A DNA stretch of 9,385 bases, from assembly GCA_021793635.1 (NCBI GenBank), contig JAJYSI010000097.1, positions 1-9,385 on the forward strand, written 5' to 3'. The notes under the pieces are model-generated. The model had not been told where the DNA came from, did not search any database, and saw only the letters and a program-made list of their open reading frames with translations. Shown one piece after another: positions 1-5,646 of this stretch (position 1 is the stretch's first letter; each line of letters opens with the position of its first letter). Both the position numbers and the translations under genes were made by a program. This DNA is from Bacteroidota bacterium (lineage in GTDB: Bacteria > Bacteroidota > Ignavibacteria > Ignavibacteriales > Ignavibacteriaceae).

Positions 1-363
1 CCGATCTGTAAGCTTCTTACAGAAGGCAAATTGATAAGCTACGGAATTTATTTTGATGTAAACAAAGATGTCGTTAAACCGGAATCATATCCTTCAATTA
101 AAGAAATAGCAGCTATTCTTAAAGATAATCCCGATGTGAAAATTAAGATTGTAGGACATACTGATTCCGATGGAGATGATAAAGCAAATCTTGATTTGTC
201 AAAACGAAGGGCAGCTTCCGTAAAGAATGTTTTGTTAAATGAATTTTCAATAGATGCTGCAAGAATTGAAACCGACGGCAAAGGTGAAGGCGAGCCGGTT
301 GCGCCGAATGATAATGTCACAAATAAATCTCTTAACAGAAGAGTTGAGTTCTTAAAAATTTAA
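1..363 (+). CDS. OmpA-family protein, C-terminal peptidoglycan-binding domain (5' end outside window)
   Basis: The reading frame is open from the first base, so the gene starts upstream; a TTG at 31 falls inside the domain and is not a credible start. The 120 visible codons form an almost complete OmpA C-terminal (OmpA/MotB) domain. A strand-forming segment (GIYFDVNKDVVKPES) is followed by GHTDSDG and LSKRRAASV, then the closing NRRVEF. Asp55 and Arg70 of the visible fragment have the same 15-residue spacing as the pair that binds the diaminopimelate of peptidoglycan in E. coli OmpA (D271/R286). By family the protein sits in the periplasm or outer membrane and anchors the envelope to the cell wall. 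The next gene, 96 nt downstream, originally ended in the same type of domain, so two OmpA-type genes lie in tandem. No clear hairpin terminator separates them. The N-terminal architecture is unknown. Confidence 0.93.
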   Translation, partial: PICKLLTEGKLISYGIYFDVNKDVVKPESYPSIKEIAAILKDNPDVKIKIVGHTDSDGDDKANLDLSKRRAASVKNVLLNEFSIDAARIETDGKGEGEPVAPNDNVTNKSLNRRVEFLKI

Positions 364-406
364 TCTTGGACGAAAATATTGAATTAATTATTGAAGCTGA
401 ATTTAA

Positions 407-436
407 TTGCATGATATAAAAAAGTAAATAACTTTG
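407..436 (+). promoter_or_regulatory. Candidate Bacteroidota-type promoter of the OmpA/TSP3 gene
   Basis: TAACTTTG at 429-436 matches the Bacteroidota -7 element TAnnTTTG. TTG at 407-409 (ATTG in context) lies 19 nt upstream, the usual spacing for the -33 TTTG element. A strong Shine-Dalgarno (AAGGAGG, 448-454) follows, 5 nt before the ATG at 460. Transcription would start near 442, giving a leader of about 20 nt. This is a motif match only. Confidence 0.5.
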
Positions 437-459
437 TACAATTAAGCAAGGAGGCAAAA

Positions 460-1623
460 ATGAGTACCAAGCGGTTGTTACTTTTTGTAATTACAGGATT
501 ATTTTTAATCCTAATATCAATACCTGTGCAGGCTCAATTTAAAGATTATTCATTAAAATACGGAGTACATATTGACGGCACATTACCTTGGAATGAATTC
601 AACAATTGGGAATACGGGATAAAGACTTCATACCTGGGGAGAGCTTTTATCAGGACTGAATTAACAGATTTCCTTGAAGCGGATTTAGGAGTAGGATATG
701 GAGAGAATGCGGGATTAGACTTTAGTCATCGATATTATAAATCTATTATGTTCCCTATAGATGCCAGGCTCCACTTCAGTCCTTTTAATTTTGCAGATTG
801 GAATCCATATTTTTACGCCGGTATAGGGGCAATATATTATGATAATAAGTTTTTGCCTACTTCGGTTTCTCCAAACCCTGTAAAAAAATTTGGTTGGAGC
901 GGCATTGTTCCGGCTGGTCTCGGTTTTGAATTGAATTTGGCTGAAGGAGTGCTGCTGGATATTTCCGGCGGAGGTGCATATGCATTAACAGATAACCTAA
1001 ATTATTTTAAAAGAGGCGATTATCTTGATGCTCATTATAATCTTGGATTTGGTTTTACTTTTACCGGCGATGCCGGCAATTCCGATAATGATAAAGATGG
1101 ATTAACAAAATCCGAAGAGAAACAATTTGGCACAAGTCCGGACAATCCAGATTCGGATAACGACGGTTTAGCTGACGGCGACGAAGTAAATAAAATTAAA
1201 TCCCAGCCGTTAAATTCGGATTCAGATGGTGATGGTTTAGCTGACGGAGAAGAAGCTAATAAATACCATTCAGATCCATTAAAATCAGACACTGACGGCG
1301 ACGGGTTACCGGACGGCGATGAGATAAATAAATATCATACAGATTTATTAGCGGCAGATACAGACGGCGATGGCTTAACTGATGGTGAAGAAGTATTGAA
1401 ATATCAAACTGATCCGAGAGTTGAAGATACTGATGCCGATGGTTTGTCCGACGGCGCCGAGGTAGAAAAATATAAAACCGATCCGATAAAATCCGATACA
1501 GATGGTGATGGTTTATCTGATGGTGATGAAGTGAAAACGCATCATACGGATCCATTGATGTCTGATACCGACCGCGGCGGCATAAACGATGGTAAAGAAG
1601 TTGCGCGCGGTACCAATCCGTAA
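460..1623 (+). CDS. Outer-membrane beta-barrel protein with TSP3 calcium repeats; ends at an in-frame TAA
   Basis: The ATG at 460 follows a near-perfect ribosome binding site (AAGGAGG, 448-454), so the start is secure. Residues 1-25 are a Sec signal peptide (KR, a hydrophobic run, then VQA before Gln26). Residues about 26-206 alternate aromatic and polar residues in Gly-rich strands and end in NLGFGFTFTG, as in an OmpA/OprF-type eight-stranded barrel. Residues 209-387 are eight thrombospondin type 3 repeats (DxDxDGLxDGxE loops), a rigid acidic Ca2+-binding linker. In relatives the linker runs through a GTNP-L-x-P segment into an OmpA peptidoglycan domain. Here GTNP is followed at once by TAA (1621-1623), while the OmpA domain continues in the same frame. 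As written, the product is a barrel with a periplasmic linker but no cell-wall anchor. Confidence 0.9.
   Translation: MSTKRLLLFVITGLFLILISIPVQAQFKDYSLKYGVHIDGTLPWNEFNNWEYGIKTSYLGRAFIRTELTDFLEADLGVGYGENAGLDFSHRYYKSIMFPIDARLHFSPFNFADWNPYFYAGIGAIYYDNKFLPTSVSPNPVKKFGWSGIVPAGLGFELNLAEGVLLDISGGGAYALTDNLNYFKRGDYLDAHYNLGFGFTFTGDAGNSDNDKDGLTKSEEKQFGTSPDNPDSDNDGLADGDEVNKIKSQPLNSDSDGDGLADGEEANKYHSDPLKSDTDGDGLPDGDEINKYHTDLLAADTDGDGLTDGEEVLKYQTDPRVEDTDADGLSDGAEVEKYKTDPIKSDTDGDGLSDGDEVKTHHTDPLMSDTDRGGINDGKEVARGTNP
1084..1620 (+). repeat. Eight tandem TSP3 repeats (69-bp / 23-residue units)
   Basis: Units begin at 1084, 1150, 1219, 1288, 1357, 1426, 1495 and 1564. The first is 22 codons, the next six are exactly 23 codons, and the last is 19 codons and meets the stop. 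The consensus loop is DTDGDGLxDGxE followed by a spacer such as xxKYxTDPxxS. Unit 1 is diverged (DNDKDGLTKSEE) and unit 8 has a degenerate loop (DTDRGGINDGKE, third Asp replaced by Gly), so six or seven units keep a full Asp-rich Ca2+ site. Degenerate edge units are usual for this repeat family. Period and loop residues are read directly; calcium binding follows from the family. Confidence 0.93.
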
Positions 1624-1647
1624 GATCTGGAAGATGATGTCGTTAAA

Positions 1648-1992
1648 ATGAAAGCGCCGATTGTACTTGAAGGTGTCACTTTTGAAGTTAATTCTGCCGA
1701 GCTAACTTCGGAATCTGAAGAGACTTTGCAAAAGGCATTAACAACTCTTAAAACAAATCCGGATATTTATGTTGAAATTCATGGATATACAGACAATACC
1801 GGCAGCAAATCACTTAATAAAAAGTTGTCTCAAAAAAGAGCCGAATCTGTAATGAACTGGCTGGTAAACCATGGAGCTGACAAAGATAAAATAACAGCAA
1901 TAGGGATGGGACCTGATAATCCTATTGCACCTAACAATACTCCCGAAGGAAGAATGAAAAATAGAAGAATCGAATTTGTTAGGGTAAAATAA
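1648..1992 (+). CDS. OmpA peptidoglycan-binding domain severed from the upstream barrel gene
   Basis: This 114-residue ORF is a full OmpA/MotB-type domain. It has the strand VTFEVNSAEL, the motif HGYTDNTG with Asp49, LSQKRAESV with Arg64 (15 residues on, the peptidoglycan-binding pair), and the closing NRRIEF. Its ATG has no convincing Shine-Dalgarno; GGAAG at 1629-1633 is about 14 nt away. There is no signal peptide, so a protein started here would stay in the cytoplasm, where the domain has no ligand. It is in frame with the gene ending at 1623 and clearly was, or is, its C-terminal domain. Independent translation by reinitiation is possible but looks unlikely to be useful. A terminator-like stem-loop follows at 2028. 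Confidence 0.75.
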   Translation: MKAPIVLEGVTFEVNSAELTSESEETLQKALTTLKTNPDIYVEIHGYTDNTGSKSLNKKLSQKRAESVMNWLVNHGADKDKITAIGMGPDNPIAPNNTPEGRMKNRRIEFVRVK

Positions 1993-2027
1993 TTTTTAAG
2001 TAAGCGTAATATTTTCCAAAAATGTTT

Positions 2028-2074
2028 AAGGCTTTAGTCATATCCAAATACAATTATACGGCTAAAGCCTTTTT
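2028..2074 (+). terminator. Stem-loop terminator, probably bidirectional, between convergent genes
   Basis: AAGGCTTTAG (2028-2037) and CTAAAGCCTT (2062-2071) form a perfect 10-bp stem around a 24-nt loop, and the right arm runs into TTTTT (2070-2074). On the opposite strand the stem is followed by AAACATTTTT, so it could also stop the minus-strand operon ending at 2165. The loop is longer than in a textbook terminator, but the position between convergent genes fits. Confidence 0.7.
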
Positions 2075-2124
2075 AATTATAAAAATTAACTTCCTTAAAA
2101 TTGATGAATCCATTTATCAGCTTT

Positions 2125-2148
2125 TAAATACTTTTTATGGAGTATTTA
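2125..2148. repeat. AT-rich hairpin downstream of the OsmC gene
   Basis: TAAATACT (2125-2132) and AGTATTTA (2141-2148) are perfect 8-bp arms around the 8-nt loop TTTTATGG. It lies 17 nt past the stop codon of the minus-strand operon. No T-tract follows on that strand, so it may protect the 3' end of the mRNA or help the stem-loop at 2028-2074 rather than terminate alone. Confidence 0.35.
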
Positions 2149-2164
2149 CAAATGAAGTCTGATC

Positions 2165-2641
2165 TTATTCTCCATTTACTTTGCAGACGGGTTCATGGCG
2201 GACTTTGAAGCTGCATGAGTTAGCAATGAAGCAAAGCTCATTAGCTTTTTTATGCAGTTGATTTGCCTTTTCGATCATAGACTTTTCCGTAACTGTTACA
2301 ATTGGATAAAGCATTACACCGGTAAAATGTCCGCTGCCGTTTTCCATCTCTTTTAAAGTTCCAACCGGATTATCTGCATAATCAACAACGACAATTCCGT
2401 TATCGGCGCAAAGGTGCAAGTACCAAAGCATATGGCATGAAGAAAGGGCAGCCAAAAATAATTCTTCGGGATTGTATTTTGTATTGTCTCCCCGAAAAAC
2501 CGGATCAGAGGAACAAAATATTTCCGGCTTATTTTCTTTTATGATTGAGTGGCTCCGTTCATAAGCGGTATAAGCAGATGTTCCTGAACCTTTGTTGCCG
2601 GTCCATTTTACGGTTAAAGAATAATGATGTGTTTTATCCAT
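2165..2641 (-). CDS. OsmC/Ohr-family protein (putative thiol peroxidase)
   Basis: The 158-residue length is usual for the larger OsmC subgroup (YhfA/OsmC-like). Two conserved cysteines are visible: Cys69 in AALSSCHMLWYL, at the start of the central helix, and Cys137 in NELCFIANSC. In characterised OsmC and Ohr proteins this pair reduces organic hydroperoxides, with electrons from lipoyl proteins or other thiols. NPEEL (57-61) holds the acidic residue normally found before the helix. Four further cysteines (43, 78, 143, 153) are present. There is no signal peptide, so it should be cytoplasmic. AAAGGAA lies upstream of the ATG. It is the last gene of a five-gene minus-strand operon, 46 nt after the VOC gene, and fits the redox theme of that operon. 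The preferred substrate cannot be told from sequence. Confidence 0.9.
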   Translation of the reverse strand: MDKTHHYSLTVKWTGNKGSGTSAYTAYERSHSIIKENKPEIFCSSDPVFRGDNTKYNPEELFLAALSSCHMLWYLHLCADNGIVVVDYADNPVGTLKEMENGSGHFTGVMLYPIVTVTEKSMIEKANQLHKKANELCFIANSCSFKVRHEPVCKVNGE

Positions 2642-2687
2642 TAATCATTCCTTTTATTACTTTAATGTTTAGACTACAGCACTAGAA

Positions 2688-3098
2688 CTACTCTTCAGCG
2701 TGAATCCCTACAATGTTGCCTTCGCTGTCTAAAAACCTTGCAATAAAACCCGCAACAATTTTGGTCTTAGGTAAAATAATTTTTCCGCCTGCCGGTTCAA
2801 TCCTATCGATAACAGGTTGAATCTTCGGGTAGGCATTTAGATAAATGACCGTTCCATATTTTGAAGGCTGATAATAACTGTTCTTTGTTAGAACTCCCGA
2901 AACCAAACCGGAGGTTGCACGGATTACTCCTGGCTCGAAAGGAAAGAACGCCGCCTCTTCATTAGTCTCTTTTATTGAGCGGGCTTCCATCTTGATATCT
3001 ATAATTGTTTCGTAAAATTTCTTGGCACGATTCATATCGGTAACCGGTATCTCAAACCAGGTAATCGCATTAGTGCCAGGTCCTAATTTACTTAGCAT
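2688..3098 (-). CDS. VOC-superfamily (glyoxalase/bleomycin-resistance fold) protein
   Basis: This is a 136-residue single-domain protein of the COG3324-like branch. The first module has NAITWFEIPVTDMNRAKKFY (10-29). The second has YGTVIYLNA (81-89), PAGGKIILPKTKI (102-114) and RFLDSEGNIVGIH (121-133). The family uses paired beta-alpha-beta-beta-beta modules to bind a metal and act on vicinal oxygen substrates, but many members have no known reaction. The residue at the first metal position of glyoxalase I is not an obvious His or Gln here, so classical glyoxalase I activity should not be assumed. The start ATG has a modest ribosome site (AGGGTG) 6-7 nt upstream. It is co-directional with the AhpD-like gene 44 nt upstream. 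Family assignment is strong; function is open. Confidence 0.9.
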   Translation of the reverse strand: MLSKLGPGTNAITWFEIPVTDMNRAKKFYETIIDIKMEARSIKETNEEAAFFPFEPGVIRATSGLVSGVLTKNSYYQPSKYGTVIYLNAYPKIQPVIDRIEPAGGKIILPKTKIVAGFIARFLDSEGNIVGIHAEE

Positions 3099-3142
3099 GT
3101 TTGCACCCTATACTTTTTAGTTACAAAATTTATCTTTAAATA

Positions 3143-3580
3143 TTATCTCTGCAAGTGCGTGCTGACAGCAATTCTGTTCCATGAATTTATTGTTATGTTT
3201 ATCATAATTACGTCGGCGATTGCTCTTCCATCGAAATACTTTGCAAGCTCATTGTAAGTTTCCTCTGTTAAACCTCGCGAAGAAATATTTGTTATCTCTT
3301 CCGTAGCCTTTAACAGCGCTCTCTCTTCATCTGTGAAAAGCGGAGACTCCCGCCATGCACTAATCGCATAAATTCTTTTTTCGGTTTCTCCAAGTGCTCT
3401 GGCATCTTCCGTATGCATATCGATGCAATAGGCACATCCGTTAATTTGTGATGCTCGAATTTTTATCATTTCTCTTTGTATCGGTTTTATTTTTGTTTCT
3501 GCAAGATAGTTCTCAAGTGTTATCATTGCTTTGTAGCCGTTTGGCGTCGCCTCTTTAACATTAACTCTTTTGGTAATCAT
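3143..3580 (-). CDS. Carboxymuconolactone decarboxylase family protein, AhpD-like
   Basis: The 145-residue all-helical protein carries the AhpD signature QINGCAYCIDMH, with the CxxC pair Cys49 and Cys52 and His56. In alkylhydroperoxidase AhpD these residues form the redox-active disulfide and proton relay. The rest (AISAWRESPLFTDEERALL at 72-90, then MINITINSWNRIAVST) matches the common CMD-family core. Keeping both cysteines argues for thiol peroxidase or disulfide chemistry rather than decarboxylation of carboxymuconolactone. AAGGAG (3587-3592) lies 6 nt before the ATG, so the start is well supported. The gene begins 2 nt after the PPOX-family stop codon, which suggests translational coupling. 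It is the central gene of the operon. Confidence 0.93.
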   Translation of the reverse strand: MITKRVNVKEATPNGYKAMITLENYLAETKIKPIQREMIKIRASQINGCAYCIDMHTEDARALGETEKRIYAISAWRESPLFTDEERALLKATEEITNISSRGLTEETYNELAKYFDGRAIADVIMINITINSWNRIAVSTHLQR

Positions 3581-3582
3581 TT

Positions 3583-4251
3583 TTAGCTCCTTGAATTTAT
3601 TTTTTTTAGATAATCCGGAAATGAAATTTCTTCTTTTAACAATTTGTCTTTTAAAGGTTCATCATATAAAGTTTTAATTGGAATTATTCCTGCCCAGACA
3701 TTTAAATTGTAATCATCTTTATCATCCACCGCATCACCTTCTCTAATTTTTGCCGATGCTTCATCAATTTTAATTGAGAATACCGAAGTAAGATCTAATT
3801 CTTTTTCGCTTGGCTTTCTAACTTCATTCCATCTTCCGGGTATAATATGTTCCATAATTGCTTGAAGAGCTTTAGTCTTTTCTTCTCGATCTAAAATTTC
3901 ATCCGGCTTCCCATAGATAATAACTGATCTATAATTAACGGAGTGATGGAATGCGGATCTCGCAAGAACAAGTCCATCCAATAGTGTAATTGAAACACAG
4001 ATATCTTGCCCAGAAGAAAATGATTTAAACATTCGACTGTTCTTTGAACCATGGAAAAATATTAAATTCTCTTTTCTGCCGTATAAAGTGGGGATTATAT
4101 TTACTTGACCTTCGTACATAAATCCGATCTGACAAACAAATGCACCATCAAGTATCTTATTTATTGCTTCCATATCGTATGAAGCTCTTTTAGGAAGCCG
4201 CTCGACTCTTGTTCTATTTGTGATATTTAATTTACTCAAAGTACTACCCAA
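3583..4251 (-). CDS. Pyridoxamine 5'-phosphate oxidase family (flavin-binding split-barrel) protein
   Basis: The 222-residue protein has the Pyridox_ox_2/NimA-like pattern. RLPKRASYD (18-26) leads into AINKILDGAFVCQIGF (29-44), then NIIPTLYGRKENLIFFHGSKNSR (51-73, with His67) and SAFHHSVNYRSVIIYGKP (99-116). Members bind FMN or a related cofactor in a split barrel; only some are true PNP/PMP oxidases, and this branch is mostly uncharacterised. There is no in-frame ATG before the upstream stop at 4264-4266. The first start is TTG at 4251; a second TTG at 4239 gives an N-terminus (MSKLNITNRTR) closer to what I expect of relatives and has GGGT about 7 nt before it. I kept the longer form. The gap to the upstream transporter gene is only 31 nt, which supports an operon. 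Confidence 0.88.
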   Translation of the reverse strand: MGSTLSKLNITNRTRVERLPKRASYDMEAINKILDGAFVCQIGFMYEGQVNIIPTLYGRKENLIFFHGSKNSRMFKSFSSGQDICVSITLLDGLVLARSAFHHSVNYRSVIIYGKPDEILDREEKTKALQAIMEHIIPGRWNEVRKPSEKELDLTSVFSIKIDEASAKIREGDAVDDKDDYNLNVWAGIIPIKTLYDEPLKDKLLKEEISFPDYLKKINSRS

Positions 4252-4282
4252 TACTATTTTTATTTATGTTCATAATGAAAAA

Positions 4283-5191
4283 CTATTCTGTTTCCACTTC
4301 TACTTTTGAAAATGATTTCAGTCTCGAAGGCTTTCTGTTTACAATTAACAAGCTTGCAACTATTAAAAATCCGCCGGCAATAAGCTGCCATGTTATCTGT
4401 TCATGGAGAAATACTACGCCAAGTATAACGCCTCCAAGCGGAAAAATATAAGTAACCATTGTTGAGCGTGTTGGACCAATTTCATGTATCAGATAAAACG
4501 CAAGCAGAAAAGCTAAACCGGAACCGAGAATTCCTAAAAACAAAAGTGCAATCCAGGTTAGTTGCAGCTTCGGTAACTGTAAAGGACTTTCAGTCAAGAA
4601 TGCTGAAGTCCACATTATGATAGAAGCAGAAAACATCGGGACAGTACTGCGCAGAATTGCCGGAGTGTTTTCAGTTGACTTTCGTATATATACTGCGCTG
4701 CCCGCGTAAAACACAGATGCCAATACAACAGCAGCTTCTCCAATTAAAGTGCTGGGTGATGCGCCGATATCCTGGCTTAGTAAAACAATAACGCCGGCAA
4801 ATCCAGTTAGTAGTCCCAAAACTTTTTGCATGTTCATTCTGTCGTCCTTCAAAAGATAATGTGCCAAAAAGATTGTAAAGAGCGGTACGGTTGCATCAAG
4901 TATTGAGGCAATGGAAGAGTCGATTGACTTTTCGCCCCATGAAATTAGAAAGAAAGGAACTGCAAAATTTGTTATACCCAGAATAAACAATGGAATCCAT
5001 TCACTTAATCTTGCTGGCAATTTAATTTGCTTAATGATTACAACTGCAAGACCAAATAAAAAACCTAATGAAACACGAATAGCAACAAGCATAGAGGGGC
5101 TTACTTCGCGTATTGCCAATTTTATCCACATAAAGGATGAACTCCAAATTGTACCGACCAAAATAAAAACGATCCAATGTTTGAGTTTCAT
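4283..5191 (-). CDS. EamA/DMT-superfamily transporter
   Basis: This is a 302-residue integral inner-membrane protein with about ten hydrophobic helices in two EamA repeats. The first begins VFILVGTIWSSSFMWIKLA, typical of the family; the second begins around residue 147 (GEAAVVLASVFYAGSAVYI). A short charged tail (KPSRLKSFSKVEVETE) ends it. The family exports amino acids, nucleobases or other small metabolites; this substrate is unknown. I chose ATG at 5191 because MKLKHW puts the first membrane helix at the usual distance. A GTG at 5245 would add 18 residues but lies inside the leader repeats and lacks a good ribosome site. It is the first gene of the five-gene minus-strand operon and diverges from the MocR regulator, a common layout for an exporter and its regulator. 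Confidence 0.9.
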   Translation of the reverse strand: MKLKHWIVFILVGTIWSSSFMWIKLAIREVSPSMLVAIRVSLGFLFGLAVVIIKQIKLPARLSEWIPLFILGITNFAVPFFLISWGEKSIDSSIASILDATVPLFTIFLAHYLLKDDRMNMQKVLGLLTGFAGVIVLLSQDIGASPSTLIGEAAVVLASVFYAGSAVYIRKSTENTPAILRSTVPMFSASIIMWTSAFLTESPLQLPKLQLTWIALLFLGILGSGLAFLLAFYLIHEIGPTRSTMVTYIFPLGGVILGVVFLHEQITWQLIAGGFLIVASLLIVNRKPSRLKSFSKVEVETE

Positions 5192-5233
5192 GCACGCACC
5201 ATCAATAATTAAAATATAATTTAAGTCTTTTTT

Positions 5234-5287
5234 TCGTAATCTCACTCTTACTCGAACTCAGATCCAATTGTGATTACGATTAAGAGT
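5234..5287 (-). promoter_or_regulatory. Pair of crossing inverted repeats in the operon leader (pseudoknot-like, switch, or double operator)
   Basis: TCGTAATC (5234-5241) is a perfect complement of GATTACGA (5272-5279), 8 bp. ACTCTTA (5244-5250) is a perfect complement of TAAGAGT (5281-5287), 7 bp. The order is not nested, so the two helices cross. In the minus-strand transcript this is helix-A 5', 1 nt, helix-B 5', 21 nt, helix-A 3', 2 nt, helix-B 3', then a run of A. It lies between the predicted transcription start (about 5301) and the ATG at 5191. It could be a pseudoknot, two mutually exclusive hairpins, or two protein-binding sites. Confidence 0.4.
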
Positions 5288-5307
5288 AATAGCATAAATC
5301 TTTAGCT

Positions 5308-5338
5308 CAAAACTACATCTGCAAAGGTCTCTATCAAA
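5308..5338 (-). promoter_or_regulatory. Bacteroidota-type promoter of the transporter operon
   Basis: Read on the minus strand, TTTG (5338-5335), 19 nt, then TAGTTTTG (5315-5308) matches TTTG-N19-TAnnTTTG at every fixed position. Transcription would start near 5300-5303, giving a leader of about 110 nt to the ATG at 5191. The leader contains the crossing inverted repeats. Confidence 0.6.
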
Positions 5339-5359
5339 GAGCCATTATCGAACAATTTT

Positions 5360-5644
5360 ATGGTACCACTTCTTCAATATGATGTAAGACAAGACTTATT
5401 TTCTCATCCGGTAGATATTAACATTATTATTCTGAAGACAGCAAGCTTGAGACATCTTGAATTCTTAAAAGTGATTATTCAAAATAGTTGGCTCATCATA
5501 GCTTCTAATGATAAAAGCTTATATTTTACACTTCTATTTAAACACTTATCCTTATCCGATATGAGTCGCTTCCAGGTCGCTTTAATTGAGCATTTGAAGC
5601 GATTAAGTAGCCGTTCAGACGGTAGTTTGATAGTAGCGGGATAG
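5360..5644 (+). CDS. Unrecognised 94-codon ORF in the regulatory gap; doubtful
   Basis: An ATG-to-TAG frame of 94 codons with no family resemblance that I can name. The product is rich in Leu, Ile and Ser and poor in Gly, and has no signal peptide or clear membrane helix. There is no Shine-Dalgarno before the ATG (context CAATTTTATGG). It lies within the divergent regulatory region and overlaps another short frame on the opposite strand. It may be chance, the remnant of a lost gene, or a small real gene. I think chance or remnant is more likely. Confidence 0.15.
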   Translation: MVPLLQYDVRQDLFSHPVDINIIILKTASLRHLEFLKVIIQNSWLIIASNDKSLYFTLLFKHLSLSDMSRFQVALIEHLKRLSSRSDGSLIVAG

Positions 5645-5646
5645 GT

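Larger units (their letters stand above)
460..1992 (+). pseudogene. OprF-like barrel-TSP3-OmpA gene interrupted by one nonsense codon (composite)
   Basis: The ORFs at 460-1623 and 1648-1992 share one frame and are separated only by TAA at 1621-1623; the eight codons between that stop and the second ATG are open. Read through, the unit is about 510 codons with the usual order signal peptide, barrel, TSP3 linker, OmpA domain. A single change of TTA (Leu, the residue commonly found after GTNP) to TAA explains the break. It could be a true nonsense mutation, a sequencing or assembly error, or a stop read through at some level. The sequence alone cannot decide, but everything after the stop still looks like intact coding sequence. 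Confidence 0.7.

Noticed and set aside
48..320. Minus-strand 90-codon ORF opposite the first OmpA domain
   Set aside because: It lies entirely within the OmpA coding region, whose motifs are unambiguous, and has no family resemblance of its own.
1035..1555. Two minus-strand ORFs (1035-1292 and 1256-1555) under the TSP3 repeats
   Set aside because: They mirror the 69-bp repeat on the opposite strand; the repetitive Ser/Pro- or His/Arg-rich products and lack of ribosome sites mark them as shadows of the TSP3 coding sequence.
1084..1620. CRISPR array or DNA-level satellite as an explanation for the 69-bp periodicity
   Set aside because: The repeats are in frame, encode Ca2+-binding TSP3 loops, and have no alternating unique spacers.
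4266..5219. Plus-strand ORFs (4266-4451 and 4911-5219) opposite the transporter gene
   Set aside because: They are antisense to a clear EamA transporter and show no recognisable protein features.
5243..5245. GTG at 5245 as the transporter start
   Set aside because: It would add 18 residues not expected in the family, lies within the leader inverted repeats and lacks a clear ribosome site; ATG at 5191 gives a normal EamA N-terminus.
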